Of a DNA stretch of 40,211 bases, positions 29,654 to 38,873 are shown one piece after another; position 1 is the first letter of the stretch, and every line of letters begins with the position of its first letter. A program made the translations under genes and the position numbers. The DNA lies in contig JAPLQE010000009.1 in the NCBI GenBank assembly GCA_026399835.1, positions 1 through 40,211 on the forward strand. The letters run 5' to 3'. Below the pieces are notes generated by a model. The model was not told the DNA's origin. It ran no database searches and was given only the letters and a program-made list of their open reading frames with translations. The stretch comes from Burkholderiales bacterium. Its GTDB lineage: Bacteria > Pseudomonadota > Gammaproteobacteria > Burkholderiales > Burkholderiaceae_E.

Positions 29654-30777
29654 CAGCCCATCCTCTGGAGCAGCACGGCGAACACCGCGTCGAGCACGAT
29701 CACCGCGACGATGCCCTGCACGACGGTGGAGGTGGTGTTGATGCCGATGGACCGGGTGTCGCGGTCGACGTCCATGCCCATCCGGCAGCCGATCACCGCG
29801 ATCGCGAGGGCGAAGAACGGCGCCTTGCCCAGCCCGATCAGGTAATGCGACGGGTCGAGCGCGACGTGCAGCCGCTCGACGAAGGTGTGCGGCGTGACGT
29901 CGAGCATGGCGGTGGCGATGCCCATCGCGCCGACCAGGCCCGCGACGTCGCCGACGAACACCAGCAGCGGCAGCGCGATCATCAGCGCCAGCACCCGCGG
30001 CACCACCAGCACGCGCTCGGCCGACAGCCCGAGGGTGCGGATCGCGTCGATCTCCTCGGTCAGCTTCATCGTGCCGAGCTGGGCGGTGAAGGCGGCGCCC
30101 GAGCGGCCGGCCACGATGGTCGCGACGATGAGCGGCGAGAACTCGCGCGTCATGCCGAGCGCCACGCCGTCGACGACGAAGATGTTCGCGCCGTACAGCT
30201 CGGCTTGCAGGCCGAGCAGGTAGGCGAAGACCACGCCGATCAGGCAGGCCACCAGCGCGACCACCGGCAGCGCCGTCACGCCCACCTGCGCGAGCTGGGC
30301 GGCGAGCTCGTGGCGGCGCAGGGTCGACGGGCGGCGCAGCGTGCCGAGCAGCTCGACCACCACCCGTCCGAAGAAGCCGACGTGACCGAGCAGGAGCCGG
30401 CCGAACCGGTGGGCCGATTCGCCCAGCCGGGCGAGGCCGGTGTACGTGACGGCACGCATCGGGGCCTCGGCCGAGGGAAGACGGGCGCGCACGACCTCGA
30501 CGATGCGCGCATGGCGCGCGTCGAAACCGGTCAGCGCGATGCGGGTCGCATCGACACCGGCGGCCCGCAGCCTCGCCAGCACCACGAGGGCGCCGGCGGT
30601 GTCGATCGCCTCGAGCGGCGTGCCGTCGATCGCACCGACCCGGTCGAGCCGCTCGCCGAGCGCGGCGAGCGCGGCGTCGAGCGTGCCGGCATCCGCGATT
30701 CGCCACGCGCCCGACAGCACCAGCGCGTCCGCTCCGTCGCGAGGCTCGATGCGGCAGGCATCTCCGGGCGTGACCAT
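29650..30777 (-). CDS. mlaE: MlaE-type permease with N-terminal STAS-like domain
   Basis: 375 residues from the ATG at 30777; the frame stays open upstream but the sequence there is not protein-like. Residues 1-110 look like a STAS domain (DALVLSGAWRIADAGTLDAA; LEAIDTAGALVVLARLRAAG), in other species supplied by separate MlaB. Residues 125-375 are the MlaE permease: GVTALPVVALVACLIGVVFA, YLLGLQAELYGANIFVVDGV, EFSPLIVATIVAGRSGAAFT, AQLGTMKLTEEIDAIRTLGL, with five to six membrane segments. It should form the inner-membrane dimer with the ATPase. First gene of the four-gene operon. Confidence 0.93.
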   Translation of the reverse strand: MVTPGDACRIEPRDGADALVLSGAWRIADAGTLDAALAALGERLDRVGAIDGTPLEAIDTAGALVVLARLRAAGVDATRIALTGFDARHARIVEVVRARLPSAEAPMRAVTYTGLARLGESAHRFGRLLLGHVGFFGRVVVELLGTLRRPSTLRRHELAAQLAQVGVTALPVVALVACLIGVVFAYLLGLQAELYGANIFVVDGVALGMTREFSPLIVATIVAGRSGAAFTAQLGTMKLTEEIDAIRTLGLSAERVLVVPRVLALMIALPLLVFVGDVAGLVGAMGIATAMLDVTPHTFVERLHVALDPSHYLIGLGKAPFFALAIAVIGCRMGMDVDRDTRSIGINTTSTVVQGIVAVIVLDAVFAVLLQRMGW

Positions 30778-30836
30778 GGGCGTCGAGGCTATCACAGCGA
30801 CCGGGCGGCCCGCCTCGCTCGCCGGGCGCCTCGGCG

Positions 30837-30858
30837 CGGTCACGACCCGGTCACGACC
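30837..30858 (+). repeat. Tandem 11-bp duplication
   Basis: CGGTCACGACC twice, followed by a partial third CGGTCGAC. It lies in the 145-base gap between the divergent mlaE and DUF6152 genes. It could be chance in GC-rich DNA or a paired protein-binding site. Confidence 0.35.
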
Positions 30859-30922
30859 CGGTCGACATGCGGCCCGCGGCGGGCGAAGATGAGGCGTGCG
30901 TCCGCACCGACGAGGAGGCTGC

Positions 30923-31480
30923 ATGAAGCTTCGAAGCAGACACGTCCAGCTCCGCCAGGGGGCCGCCGCGGTCGGCGACACCCCGTTCGAATCCGGCTCG
31001 GCCCGCATCGGGCGGCGCAGGCTGATGACCGCCGCCGCGATCGCGGGGCTCGGCGTCGCGCCTGCCCGCGCCCATCACGGCTGGAGCGGCTTCGATCCCG
31101 ACCGGCCGCTGTACGTCGAGGGGCGCGTCACGCGGGTGCGCTGGCAGAACCCGCACGCCGAGCTCGAGCTCGAGCTCACCGCCGGCCTCAAGGTGCCCGC
31201 CGACCTCGCGACGCGGCCGCTGCCGGCGCAGAGCGCGCAGGTCGACGGCCGCAGGCTGCTGTCGAGCGCCCAGGTACCGCGCCGCGCGGACCGTCGCTGG
31301 ACGATCGAACTCGCGCCGCTCACGCGGATGGAAGCCTGGAAGGTGGCCGAGCAGCGGCCCGGCGACACGGTGTCGGTGGTCGGCTTCGCCTATCGCGACG
31401 AGGCGGGCGAACCGGTGATCCGCGCCGAGTACCTGTTCGTGGGCGACAAGGCCTACGGCCTGCGCTCCTCGCCGGCCTAG
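30923..31480 (+). CDS. DUF6152 family protein, Tat-exported
   Basis: 185 residues. A long N-terminal region leads to a twin-arginine-like signal GRRRLMTAAAIAGLGVAPAR, then AHHGWSGFDPDRPLYVEGRV. The HHGW..FD opening with VTRVRWQNPHAELEL is the DUF6152 signature of Burkholderiales periplasmic proteins of unknown function. GAGGAGG stands four bases before the ATG. It is divergent from the Mla-like operon. The usual PVRTIEG-like tail is replaced by KAYGLRSSPA. Confidence 0.88.
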   Translation: MKLRSRHVQLRQGAAAVGDTPFESGSARIGRRRLMTAAAIAGLGVAPARAHHGWSGFDPDRPLYVEGRVTRVRWQNPHAELELELTAGLKVPADLATRPLPAQSAQVDGRRLLSSAQVPRRADRRWTIELAPLTRMEAWKVAEQRPGDTVSVVGFAYRDEAGEPVIRAEYLFVGDKAYGLRSSPA

Positions 31481-31540
31481 AAGCTGCGGATAAACCTACT
31501 GCGCGTCCCGACCCGACGCCTGCGGTGCTCGCCGGGGAGC

Positions 31541-31560
31541 CTCGCGCCTGCAGGCGCGAG
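31541..31560. repeat. Perfect 20-bp palindrome
   Basis: CTCGCGCCTG and CAGGCGCGAG are adjacent and fully complementary, 60 bases after the DUF6152 stop. With the next palindrome it could be a pair of REP-like elements or a bidirectional stop for the two convergent genes. Confidence 0.55.
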
Positions 31561-31575
31561 TCGTTCGCCCGGCAT

Positions 31576-31594
31576 CTCGACGCAGTGCGTCGAG
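31576..31594. repeat. Second palindrome, 9-bp arms
   Basis: CTCGACGCA and TGCGTCGAG around a single G, 15 bases after the previous palindrome. The rest of the gap (31595-31693) shows no gene. Confidence 0.5.
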
Positions 31595-31693
31595 CATGCG
31601 CCATGAAACCCCGGCCTCACCATCACGTACGGCTGCGCTCCTCGACGTCGGCTCGGGCCTGCTCGCTACGGTTTCTTCACAGCTTCTGACCGC

Positions 31694-32305
31694 CTAGCGG
31701 TACTTGACCGAGCAGCCGTAGGGCGGCGCGGACGCGAGCGCCACCGGGCGGCCGGCCTGCAGGTCCTCGAGGGCGGCCGCCACGTGGTTGCGGGCGAGCT
31801 TGACGTCCTCGGGGTTGGCGCTGCGGCGGTCGTCGATGCCGCCGGCGAAGCGCACGATGCCCTTCGGGTCGACCACCCACATCTGCGGTGTCGTGCGCGC
31901 GCCGTAGGCCCGGCCCGCGGTGCCCTCGGGGTCCATCAGGATCGCGGCGGGCGCCGCGCCCCAGGCCTTCATCGCCTGGGCGAGCGCGTCGGGCGCGAGG
32001 TAGTCGACATGCTCGGGATGGGTCGAGTTGACCGCGAGCCAGACCACGTCGCCGCGGGCGGCCTTCGACTGCATGCCGGGCAGGTTGCCGGACACGTAGT
32101 GCTTGCGAACGAACGGGCAGCCCGGGTTCGTCCATTCCAGCACCACGGTGCGGCCCTTGAAGTCGGCCAGCGACACGGTGCGCCCCGCGGTGTCGCGCAG
32201 CGCGAGCGCCGGCGCCGGCGAACCCGGCACCGCATCGGCGAGCGCCGCGGCGGCGGGGGCGAGCAGGGCGACGCAGAGCGCGGTGCGAAGGGCGGTGGCG
32301 TTCAT
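31694..32305 (-). CDS. Exported redoxin (thioredoxin-fold) protein
   Basis: 203 residues. A Sec signal peptide lies at about 1-24 (LCVALLAPAAAALADA). The AhpC/Redoxin fold follows: SPAPALALRDTAGRTVSLAD, VVLEWTNPGCPFVRKHYVSG with one Cys in place of a CxxC, then MDPEGTAGRAYGARTTPQMW and VDPKGIVRFAGGIDDR. A second Cys near the C-terminus (PPYGCSVKY) could form the resolving disulfide. Burkholderiales homologues with the same NPGCPFV and YGCSVKY motifs are annotated as thioredoxin family proteins. The neighbouring glutathione peroxidase on the same strand suggests a peroxide or thiol role. Confidence 0.88.
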   Translation of the reverse strand: MNATALRTALCVALLAPAAAALADAVPGSPAPALALRDTAGRTVSLADFKGRTVVLEWTNPGCPFVRKHYVSGNLPGMQSKAARGDVVWLAVNSTHPEHVDYLAPDALAQAMKAWGAAPAAILMDPEGTAGRAYGARTTPQMWVVDPKGIVRFAGGIDDRRSANPEDVKLARNHVAAALEDLQAGRPVALASAPPYGCSVKYR

Positions 32306-32336
32306 GGGCGGGCTCCTCTGCGGACGGCGGCGCGGC

Positions 32337-32831
32337 TCAGCCGAGCAGCCGCTCGATGTCGGCGGCGAGCGCGTCCGGCTCGGTGGTCGGGGCGTAGCGG
32401 TCGACGACCTTGCCGTCGCGGTCGACCAGGAACTTGGAGAAGTTCCACTTGATGGCCTCGATGCCGAGCGCGCCGGGCTTCTCGGCCTTGAGCCACTTGA
32501 AGAGCGGGTGGGCGGCGTCGCCGTTGACGTCGATCTTGCCGAACATCGGGAAGGACACGCCGAAGTTCATCTCGCAGAACTGCGCGATCTCGTCGTTCGT
32601 GCCCGGCTCCTGCTGGCCGAACTGGTTGCTCGGGAAGCCGAGCACCACGAAGCCGCGGTCCTTGAACCGGTCGTGGAGCGCCTGCAGGCCGCGGTACTGG
32701 GGGGTCAGGCCGCACTGGCTCGCGGTGTTGACGATCAGTGCGACCTTGCCGCGGAAGGCCGACAGCGGCGCGGGCTTGCCGGTCAGCGTCTGCGCTTCGA
32801 AATCCCAGGCGGTGGCTGCGGTCGTGCTCAT
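32337..32831 (-). CDS. Glutathione peroxidase family protein
   Basis: 164 residues. Reduces hydroperoxides with thioredoxin or glutathione. Peroxidatic Cys40 (NTASQCGLTPQY) stands where eukaryotic enzymes have selenocysteine. The tetrad partners are Gln74 (FPSNQFGQQEPG) and Trp129-Asn130 (IKWNFSKFL). Cys86 in EIAQFCEMNF is at the usual resolving-Cys position of thioredoxin-dependent members. No signal peptide. It lies 31 bases upstream of the redoxin on the same strand, so they may be co-transcribed. Length is normal. Confidence 0.95.
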   Translation of the reverse strand: MSTTAATAWDFEAQTLTGKPAPLSAFRGKVALIVNTASQCGLTPQYRGLQALHDRFKDRGFVVLGFPSNQFGQQEPGTNDEIAQFCEMNFGVSFPMFGKIDVNGDAAHPLFKWLKAEKPGALGIEAIKWNFSKFLVDRDGKVVDRYAPTTEPDALAADIERLLG

Positions 32832-33060
32832 CGGTGCGGCTCCTTCGATGCGACGAGTATGCCGCAAGGTCCGGCGGATCCGCGATGCCCGGACGTGGCC
32901 CGGGGGGATCGGCGACGCGCTGCGGAACGCCCGCTGCGAGGGCCTCGGGGTGCGTGCTACCGTTGCCGCCCCGGGTGGGCCCGGCGCGCCGGGCCGCCCG
33001 CCGGGCCACCCACCGCGCGCGCCGTCGCGCGGCTCCCTGCGTCGTCGAAGAGGACCCCCC

Positions 33061-34566
33061 ATGCGCCTGCTGGCCGCGATGTTCAAGCACGAGACCAACA
33101 CCTTCTCGCCGGTGCCCACGCCGGTCGAGCGCTTCTTCGGGTACCGGCCGGGCATGCTCGCCGGGCAGGCCGCGATCGCCGCCCACCGCGGCACCGGCAG
33201 CGGCCTGGGCGGCTTCCTCGCGGTCGCCGAGGAGGCCGGCGCGACGGTCGAGGTCGCGGTGGCGGCCGAGGCGAGCCCGAGCGGCGTGGTCGAGGACGAT
33301 GCGTTCGACGCGATCGCCGCGCCCATCCTGGCCGCGGTGCGCGCCGGCGGCTGGGACGGCATCCTGCTCGACCTGCACGGCGCGATGGTCGTGCGCAGCC
33401 ACGAGGACGGCGAGGGCGAGCTCCTGCGGCGGATCCGCGCGATCGATGCGACGACCCCGATCGGCGTCGTGCTCGACATGCACGCCAACCTCTACGACGA
33501 CATCGTGCGCTGCGCGACGGTGCTCACCGGCTACCACACGTATCCGCACGTCGACGTGCGCGAGGCCGGCGCGCTGGCCGCGCGGCTGATCGTGCGCACG
33601 GTCCGCGGCGAGGTGAAGCCCGTGATGCGGTGGGCGAACCGGCCGATGCTGCCGCACGTGATGCGCCAGGGCACGCACGCCGAGCCCAACCGCTCGCTGC
33701 AGGCCGCCTGCATCGCGCACGAGCGCGAGGCGCGCGCGCTCGCCTGCTCGGTGTTCGTCGGATTCCCGCATGCCGACATCCGCGAGGCCGGACTGTCCGC
33801 GGTGGTCTGCACCGACGGCGACGCCCCGCGCGCCGAGTCGATCCGCGACGCGCTGCTCGATCAGGCCTGGGCGGCGCGCGAGGCCTTCGTCTACCGTGCC
33901 GAGCCGCTCGCCGAGTCGGTCGCGCGCGCCAGGGCGCTCGGCGACACGCCGGTGGCGCCCGGCGCCAAGGGCGGCCCGATCGTGATGCTCGACCACTGCG
34001 ACAACGTCGCCTCGGGCGGCACGATGGACACTACCGCGGTGCTCGCCGAGGTGCTGCGGCAGGACCTGCGCGACGTGGTGTTCTACGCGATCCACGACCC
34101 GGAGTCGGTGCGTGCCGCGATCGCCGCGGGCGTGGGCGCCGAGGTCACGCTCGACGTGGGCGGGCGCTCGGCCATGCCCTCGATCGGCGCGCCGGCCACG
34201 CCGCTGCGCGTGACGGGTACCGTCAAGCGGATCACCGACGGCGTCTACACGCTGCGCGGCCCGATGGGCGCCGGCGCGACCACCAACAACGGCCCGACGG
34301 TGGTGCTGCGGGTGGGCGGCGTCGACCTGGTGCTGATCTCGCTCTACCAGGAGCCCTTCGACCTCGAGTGCTTCATCACCGCGGGCATCGACCCGACACG
34401 CCGGCGCTTCGTCGTCATCAAGAGCCGCGTGCACTGGCGCGCAGGGCTGGGCGAACTCGCCCGCGAGGTCGTCGAGTGCTCCGGCGTCGGCGTCACCACC
34501 TCCGACTACTCGCTGCTGAAGTTCGAGCGCGTGCGCCGGCCGGTGTTCCCGCTCGACGCGATCTGA
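33061..34566 (+). CDS. M81 family metallopeptidase (MlrC-like)
   Basis: 501 residues. The family is named after microcystinase C; most members act on unknown small peptides or amides. The N-terminal DUF1485 part has MFKHETNTFSPVPTPVERF, LLDLHGAMVV, LDMHANLYDDIV and GYHTYPHVDVREAG, with His/Asp residues that should bind zinc. The C-terminal MlrC domain (about 300-490) has MLDHCDNVASGGTMDTTAVL and TTNNGPTVVLRVGGVDLVLI. Cytosolic, no signal. The alcohol dehydrogenase gene follows after 25 bases, suggesting one catabolic transcript. Confidence 0.92.
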   Translation: MRLLAAMFKHETNTFSPVPTPVERFFGYRPGMLAGQAAIAAHRGTGSGLGGFLAVAEEAGATVEVAVAAEASPSGVVEDDAFDAIAAPILAAVRAGGWDGILLDLHGAMVVRSHEDGEGELLRRIRAIDATTPIGVVLDMHANLYDDIVRCATVLTGYHTYPHVDVREAGALAARLIVRTVRGEVKPVMRWANRPMLPHVMRQGTHAEPNRSLQAACIAHEREARALACSVFVGFPHADIREAGLSAVVCTDGDAPRAESIRDALLDQAWAAREAFVYRAEPLAESVARARALGDTPVAPGAKGGPIVMLDHCDNVASGGTMDTTAVLAEVLRQDLRDVVFYAIHDPESVRAAIAAGVGAEVTLDVGGRSAMPSIGAPATPLRVTGTVKRITDGVYTLRGPMGAGATTNNGPTVVLRVGGVDLVLISLYQEPFDLECFITAGIDPTRRRFVVIKSRVHWRAGLGELAREVVECSGVGVTTSDYSLLKFERVRRPVFPLDAI

Positions 34567-34591
34567 CCCGACCCGCCCACAGGAGACGCAC

Positions 34592-35758
34592 ATGCAGGCA
34601 GGCAGCCACGAATTCCTCGCCCAGGACCGGGTGATCTGGGGGCGTCCCGCGGCGCAGGCCGCGCTCGAGGAGGCGGATCGGCGCGGCGCCAAGCGCGTCT
34701 TCGTCGTCACCTCGAAGACGCTGAACCGGCGCACCGACGCGGTGTCGACGATCGTGGCGGCGCTCGGCGCGCGCCACGTCGGCACCTTCGACGAGTGCGT
34801 CGAGCACACGCCGCGCCCGAGCGTGATCGCGGCCGCCGAGGCCGCGCGTGCCGCGGCGCCCGACATGGTGCTCACCGTCGGCGGCGGCACCGCGATCGAC
34901 ACCGTCAAGGTGATGCTGATCGCGCTCGCGCACGACGTGCGCACGCCCGAGGGGCTGTCGGACTGGCACCTGAAGATGAACCCCGACGGCAGCCGCCACG
35001 TGCCGGCGGTGCAGCCGCCGCCGTTCCGGCAGGTGGTGGTGAGCACGACGCTCGGGGCGGCCGAGTTCTCCGACTTCGGCGGCTGCACCGACCCGGTCCG
35101 GCGCATCAAGGACGGCTACGCGGGCAAGTACGTCGGCGCGGCCGCGGTGATCCTCGACCCGGCGATCACCGTGCACACGCCGTCCTGGCTGTGGCTGTCG
35201 ACCGCGGTGCGCGGCATCGACCACGCGGTCGAGGGCCTGTGCTCGATCGCGCCCTCGCCGCTGATCGACGCCACCTCGCTGCAGGCGCTGCACCTGTTCG
35301 CAGGCGCCTTGCCGGCCACGCACGCGGACCCGGGCGACCTGGAGGCGCGGCTGCGCTGCCTGCAGGCGGCCTGGATGGCCGGCTTCGGCATCCTGCGCGT
35401 GCCCTATGGCGCGAGCCACGGCATCGGCCACAGCCTGGGCGCGGTCACGGGCATCAGCCACGGCTACACCTCCTGCATCATGCTGCCGCACGTGATGCGC
35501 TGGAACCTGGAGCGCACCGGCGCGCAGCAGGCCCGGATCGCGCACGCGCTGGGCGCCGCCGACGGCGACGCGGCGGGCGCGGTGGCCCGGCTGATCGGCG
35601 GGCTCGGCGTGCCGACGCGGCTGCGCGACCTCGGCGTGGACCGCGCGCAGTTCGACGCGATCGCGGCGGGCGCGCTCCAGAACATGTGGGTGAAGACCAA
35701 CCCGCGGCCGCTGGCGAGCGCGGCGGACGTGCTGGGGCTGCTGGAAGCGGCGTGGTGA
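34592..35758 (+). CDS. Iron-containing alcohol dehydrogenase
   Basis: 388 residues. NAD(P)-dependent group III dehydrogenase. Nucleotide-binding GGGTAIDTVKVM is at about 107-118. Metal ligands are expected at Asp and His of GIDHAVEGLCS and the two later His residues in GASHGIGHSLGAV and GISHGYTSCIMLPHVM. TTLGAAEFSDFGGCTD replaces the common PTTAGTGSE motif. Resembles maleylacetate-reductase-like and hydroxyacid-oxoacid transhydrogenase-like members; the substrate is unknown. AGGAG precedes the ATG at 34592. Likely in one operon with the M81 peptidase. Confidence 0.9.
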   Translation: MQAGSHEFLAQDRVIWGRPAAQAALEEADRRGAKRVFVVTSKTLNRRTDAVSTIVAALGARHVGTFDECVEHTPRPSVIAAAEAARAAAPDMVLTVGGGTAIDTVKVMLIALAHDVRTPEGLSDWHLKMNPDGSRHVPAVQPPPFRQVVVSTTLGAAEFSDFGGCTDPVRRIKDGYAGKYVGAAAVILDPAITVHTPSWLWLSTAVRGIDHAVEGLCSIAPSPLIDATSLQALHLFAGALPATHADPGDLEARLRCLQAAWMAGFGILRVPYGASHGIGHSLGAVTGISHGYTSCIMLPHVMRWNLERTGAQQARIAHALGAADGDAAGAVARLIGGLGVPTRLRDLGVDRAQFDAIAAGALQNMWVKTNPRPLASAADVLGLLEAAW

Positions 35759-35855
35759 CCGGCCGACGGAGCGGGGGACGCCAGGCGCCAGTGCTCGGGC
35801 GACCGGGCGTTCGGCGCTCGGGCGTTCTGGCGTTCGGGCGACCGGGGCCGGCCGC

Positions 35856-37175
35856 TCAGCCCGCCATCGCCTCGCCGCGCGCCGGTGCGAGCGCGCGCTC
35901 GAGCGCCTGCTCCGCCATCGCCCCGAAGTGCGCCGCGTCCTCGGCCGCGCCGAGCGCCTGCGCGATCAGCGCACCGCGCTCCCAGGGCAGGTGGAAATCG
36001 GGGTGGCGACCGAGCACGTCGAGATAGCCGGCGAGGGCCGCGTCGAGCCGGCCCTGGCCATGGTGGATGGTCGCCTCCGTCAGGGCCGCCTCGTCCGGAT
36101 CGACGAGCGAGCGCAGCGTCGAGGCGAGCGGTGCCGCCGATCGGCCGGCGCTCTCCAGCAGCCAGCGGTACAGCGCGAAGCGGCCGGCCGCGGCCGCCTC
36201 GTGGGTGCGCTCGCGCACGACCTGCGCATGGGCGGCCGCACGCATCGCGAGCCGGGCCGGCACGTCGTCCATCGCCTCTGACAGCGCCCGCACGAAGCCT
36301 TCGTGGCCGGCGTACAGCAGCCCTGTCTCGCCCGCGCGGATGCCGTGCAGGTACTCGCCGCGCGCGCTCGCGATGCAGACCACGCCGCGCGAGGCGTACT
36401 CGAGGAACTTGCCGTCGGAGCGGCCGTCGGCGAAGGCCGAGTCGCCGAGCGGCGCGAAGCCGATGTCCAGGCCGTCGAGGAAGCCGAGGTAGGCGTCGAA
36501 GCCGGCGGGCGCGTGCCAGTCGACTCGCAGCCCGGCGCGCTCGAAGACGCTGCGGATCGAGGTCGGCGCCATCAGCCTCAGCACCGGTGCCTCGTGCGGC
36601 GCGAGCCCGCGCACCGCGCACCAGGCGAGCAGCGCGCTGGCCAGGCCCCGGGCGTCGTCGAAGTGGCCAGCCGAGGCCGCCCAGCCGAGCACCGGCGCCT
36701 GGCGGCGGGCCTCGGGGACGGGGGCCAGCGGCGGCGCATCGGAGAGCTGGTTCGGCAGCACCGCGCAGCGCGCGTTCAGCGCACCGTAGCGGGCTCGCAG
36801 GCCGTGGCTCGAGCACTGCAGCAGGTCGGCGGCCCGCGCCAGCCGCTCGATCCGCGCCTGGTGCTCGGGCACCCGGTAGAACGCATGGCCGGGCAGGCTC
36901 TTCGGGAACGCGCGGAAATCGTCGGAGAGCTCGTAGACCGTCGGCAGGCCGCGGCGCGCGCGCTCGGCCAGCACCGCCTCGAGCGAGGGGTCGGCCACCA
37001 TGCAGGCGACCAGCAGATCCGTGCCCGCGCAGTGCGCGACCCAGTCCGGATGGGTGGTCTGCAGCTCCACCACGTCCATCGTGCCGGCCAGCGCCCGGCC
37101 CGGCAGCGTGATCCGATGGCGGTAGTCGCCGGAGTCGCGCGGCTGGGGATGAGCGAGGAAGGTGCACTGGGCCAT
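35856..37175 (-). CDS. Glycosyltransferase-like protein
   Basis: 439 residues. GT-B/GT4-like architecture: an N-terminal half with DWVAHCAGTDLLVACMVADP and YELSDDFRAFPKSLPGHAFY, then a C-terminal half with LGWAASAGHF, GLDIGFAPLGDSAFADGRSD, GKFLEYASRGVVCIASARGE and GETGLLYAGHEGF. The last two hold the E-x7-E-like donor-binding region. A C-terminal helical extension (about 340-439) resembles tetratricopeptide-type packing (HHGQGRLDAALAGYLDVLGR). No signal or membrane segment. Donor and acceptor unknown. The gap before it (35759-35855) is a low-complexity run of short GGGCG/TTCGG repeats. Confidence 0.75.
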   Translation of the reverse strand: MAQCTFLAHPQPRDSGDYRHRITLPGRALAGTMDVVELQTTHPDWVAHCAGTDLLVACMVADPSLEAVLAERARRGLPTVYELSDDFRAFPKSLPGHAFYRVPEHQARIERLARAADLLQCSSHGLRARYGALNARCAVLPNQLSDAPPLAPVPEARRQAPVLGWAASAGHFDDARGLASALLAWCAVRGLAPHEAPVLRLMAPTSIRSVFERAGLRVDWHAPAGFDAYLGFLDGLDIGFAPLGDSAFADGRSDGKFLEYASRGVVCIASARGEYLHGIRAGETGLLYAGHEGFVRALSEAMDDVPARLAMRAAAHAQVVRERTHEAAAAGRFALYRWLLESAGRSAAPLASTLRSLVDPDEAALTEATIHHGQGRLDAALAGYLDVLGRHPDFHLPWERGALIAQALGAAEDAAHFGAMAEQALERALAPARGEAMAG

Positions 37176-37289
37176 TGGGAGTCTCCCGTCGATCCGGGGT
37201 CTGCCCGATGCTTGGCCGGTCGTGCGCGACAGCCTGAGGCCTGCGTCCGCCCGGTCATCCGCCGATGAGCCGGGCGCGACCCCGGCTTC

Positions 37290-38873
37290 TCAGTTCACCG
37301 CGCGCGCGGCGCCGCCCCAGTAGCGGGCCCGCAGCACCTTCTTGTCCGGCTTGCCCAGTCCGGTCACCGGCAGGTCGTCGGTGAAGTCGACCGATTTCGG
37401 CGCGTGGACCACCCCCTTGGCGTCGCGCACCATCGCGATCAGGGCCTCGGCGCTGACCTCGGCGCCGGCGCGGCACACGACGACGGCCTTCACCGCCTCG
37501 CCCCACTTGGGGTCGGGCACGCCGATCACCGCGGCCGCGGCCACCGCCGGATGCCGCGTCAGCACGTCCTCGACCTCGCGCGGGAACACGTTGAAGCCGC
37601 CGCTGATGATCATGTCCTTGCTGCGGTCGACGATGTACAGGAAGCCGTCGGCGTCGCGCCGCGCGAGGTCGCCGGTGTAGAGCCAGCCGTGGCGGAACGC
37701 GCGCGCGGTCTCCTCGGGCTTGTTCCAGTAGCCGGCCATCACCAGCGGGCCGCGGCAGCAGATCTCGCCGACCTCGCCCTCGGGCACCTCGTGGCCGTCC
37801 TCGTCGAGCAACTTGACCTGAAGGCCTGCGACCGGCGCGCCGCACGAGGCGAGCCGCTCGGGATGCGCGACGGGGTCATGGTCGTCCCGGCGCAGCACGG
37901 TGATGCAGTTGGGTACCTCGGACTGGCCGTAGAGCTGCATGAACACCGGACCGAAGCGCTCGATGCCCTCGATGAGGCGTGCCGGTGACATCGGCGAAGC
38001 GCCGTAGATGATCGTGCGCAGGCTCGACAGGTCGGCCTGCGGCAGCCCGGGGTGATCGAGCAGCACGTAGACCATCGTCGGCACGAGGAAGGTGCAGGTG
38101 ATGCGCTGCCGCTCGACGGTGTCGAAGAAGCGCTGCGGGTCGAAGCCGCGGTCCATCACGAAGGTGCCCGAGCGCAGCATCACCGCGAGGATCATGGCAC
38201 CGGTGGCATGCGAGATCGGCGTCATCGCGAGGAAGCGGACCTCCTCGGGCCAGTCCCACTCGGCGAGCTCGGTCATCGCCATGGTCACGTGCACGCGGTG
38301 CGTGTGCATCACGCCCTTGGAGCGCCCGGTGGTGCCGCCGGTGTAGATCAGTGTGCAGACGTCGTCGACGTGGGCGCGCGAGACGAGCGGCATCGGATCG
38401 AACGCCGCGCCGGCTGCGAGGATGTCCTCGCCGTCGCAGCCGGGGCCGAGGCCGTAGACGCGGCCGAGCCCGGGCAGCCGGGCCGCGAGCGCGGCTGCGC
38501 GCGCCGCGAACGGGCCCGGGTCGACGAACAGGGTCTCGACGCCGGAGTCCTCGAGCAGGTAGGCATGGTCGTCCTCCGAGGCGAGCGGATGCATCCAGGT
38601 GACGCGCATGCCCATCAGGTAGGCGGCGGCGGTGACCATGAACGCCTCGGGGCGGTTCGAGGACAGCGTCGCGATGGCGTCACCGCGGCGCAGTCCGCGG
38701 GCTTCGAGCGCCTGCACCAGGCGGCTCAGCGATTCACCGAAAGCACGATAGGTGATCGACCGGTCGTCGAGCACGAACGCGACGCGCTCGCCGCCGCGCC
38801 TGATCGCGCGGATCACCAGGTCTGCACAGGTGCAGCCTTCGTACGGAGTCCCCAGCACGCCGTCTTTCCCCAC
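37290..38873 (-). CDS. Acyl-CoA ligase (AMP-dependent synthetase)
   Basis: 527 residues from a GTG at 38873; a second GTG at 38858 is a possible start. Activates a carboxylic acid as acyl-AMP and then acyl-CoA. Motifs: P-loop IYTGGTTGRSKGVMHTH, A4-A5 region IIYGASPMSPARL and LYGQSEVPN (Gln where YGxTE is usual), A7 YTGDLARRDADGFLYIVDR, hinge SKDMIISGGFNVFPREVE, and the catalytic Lys in GLGKPDKKVLRARY. A long- or medium-chain fatty acid or aromatic acid is possible. It stands alone, 114 bases from the glycosyltransferase and divergent from the DUF3014 gene. Confidence 0.92.
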   Translation of the reverse strand: MGKDGVLGTPYEGCTCADLVIRAIRRGGERVAFVLDDRSITYRAFGESLSRLVQALEARGLRRGDAIATLSSNRPEAFMVTAAAYLMGMRVTWMHPLASEDDHAYLLEDSGVETLFVDPGPFAARAAALAARLPGLGRVYGLGPGCDGEDILAAGAAFDPMPLVSRAHVDDVCTLIYTGGTTGRSKGVMHTHRVHVTMAMTELAEWDWPEEVRFLAMTPISHATGAMILAVMLRSGTFVMDRGFDPQRFFDTVERQRITCTFLVPTMVYVLLDHPGLPQADLSSLRTIIYGASPMSPARLIEGIERFGPVFMQLYGQSEVPNCITVLRRDDHDPVAHPERLASCGAPVAGLQVKLLDEDGHEVPEGEVGEICCRGPLVMAGYWNKPEETARAFRHGWLYTGDLARRDADGFLYIVDRSKDMIISGGFNVFPREVEDVLTRHPAVAAAAVIGVPDPKWGEAVKAVVVCRAGAEVSAEALIAMVRDAKGVVHAPKSVDFTDDLPVTGLGKPDKKVLRARYWGGAARAVN

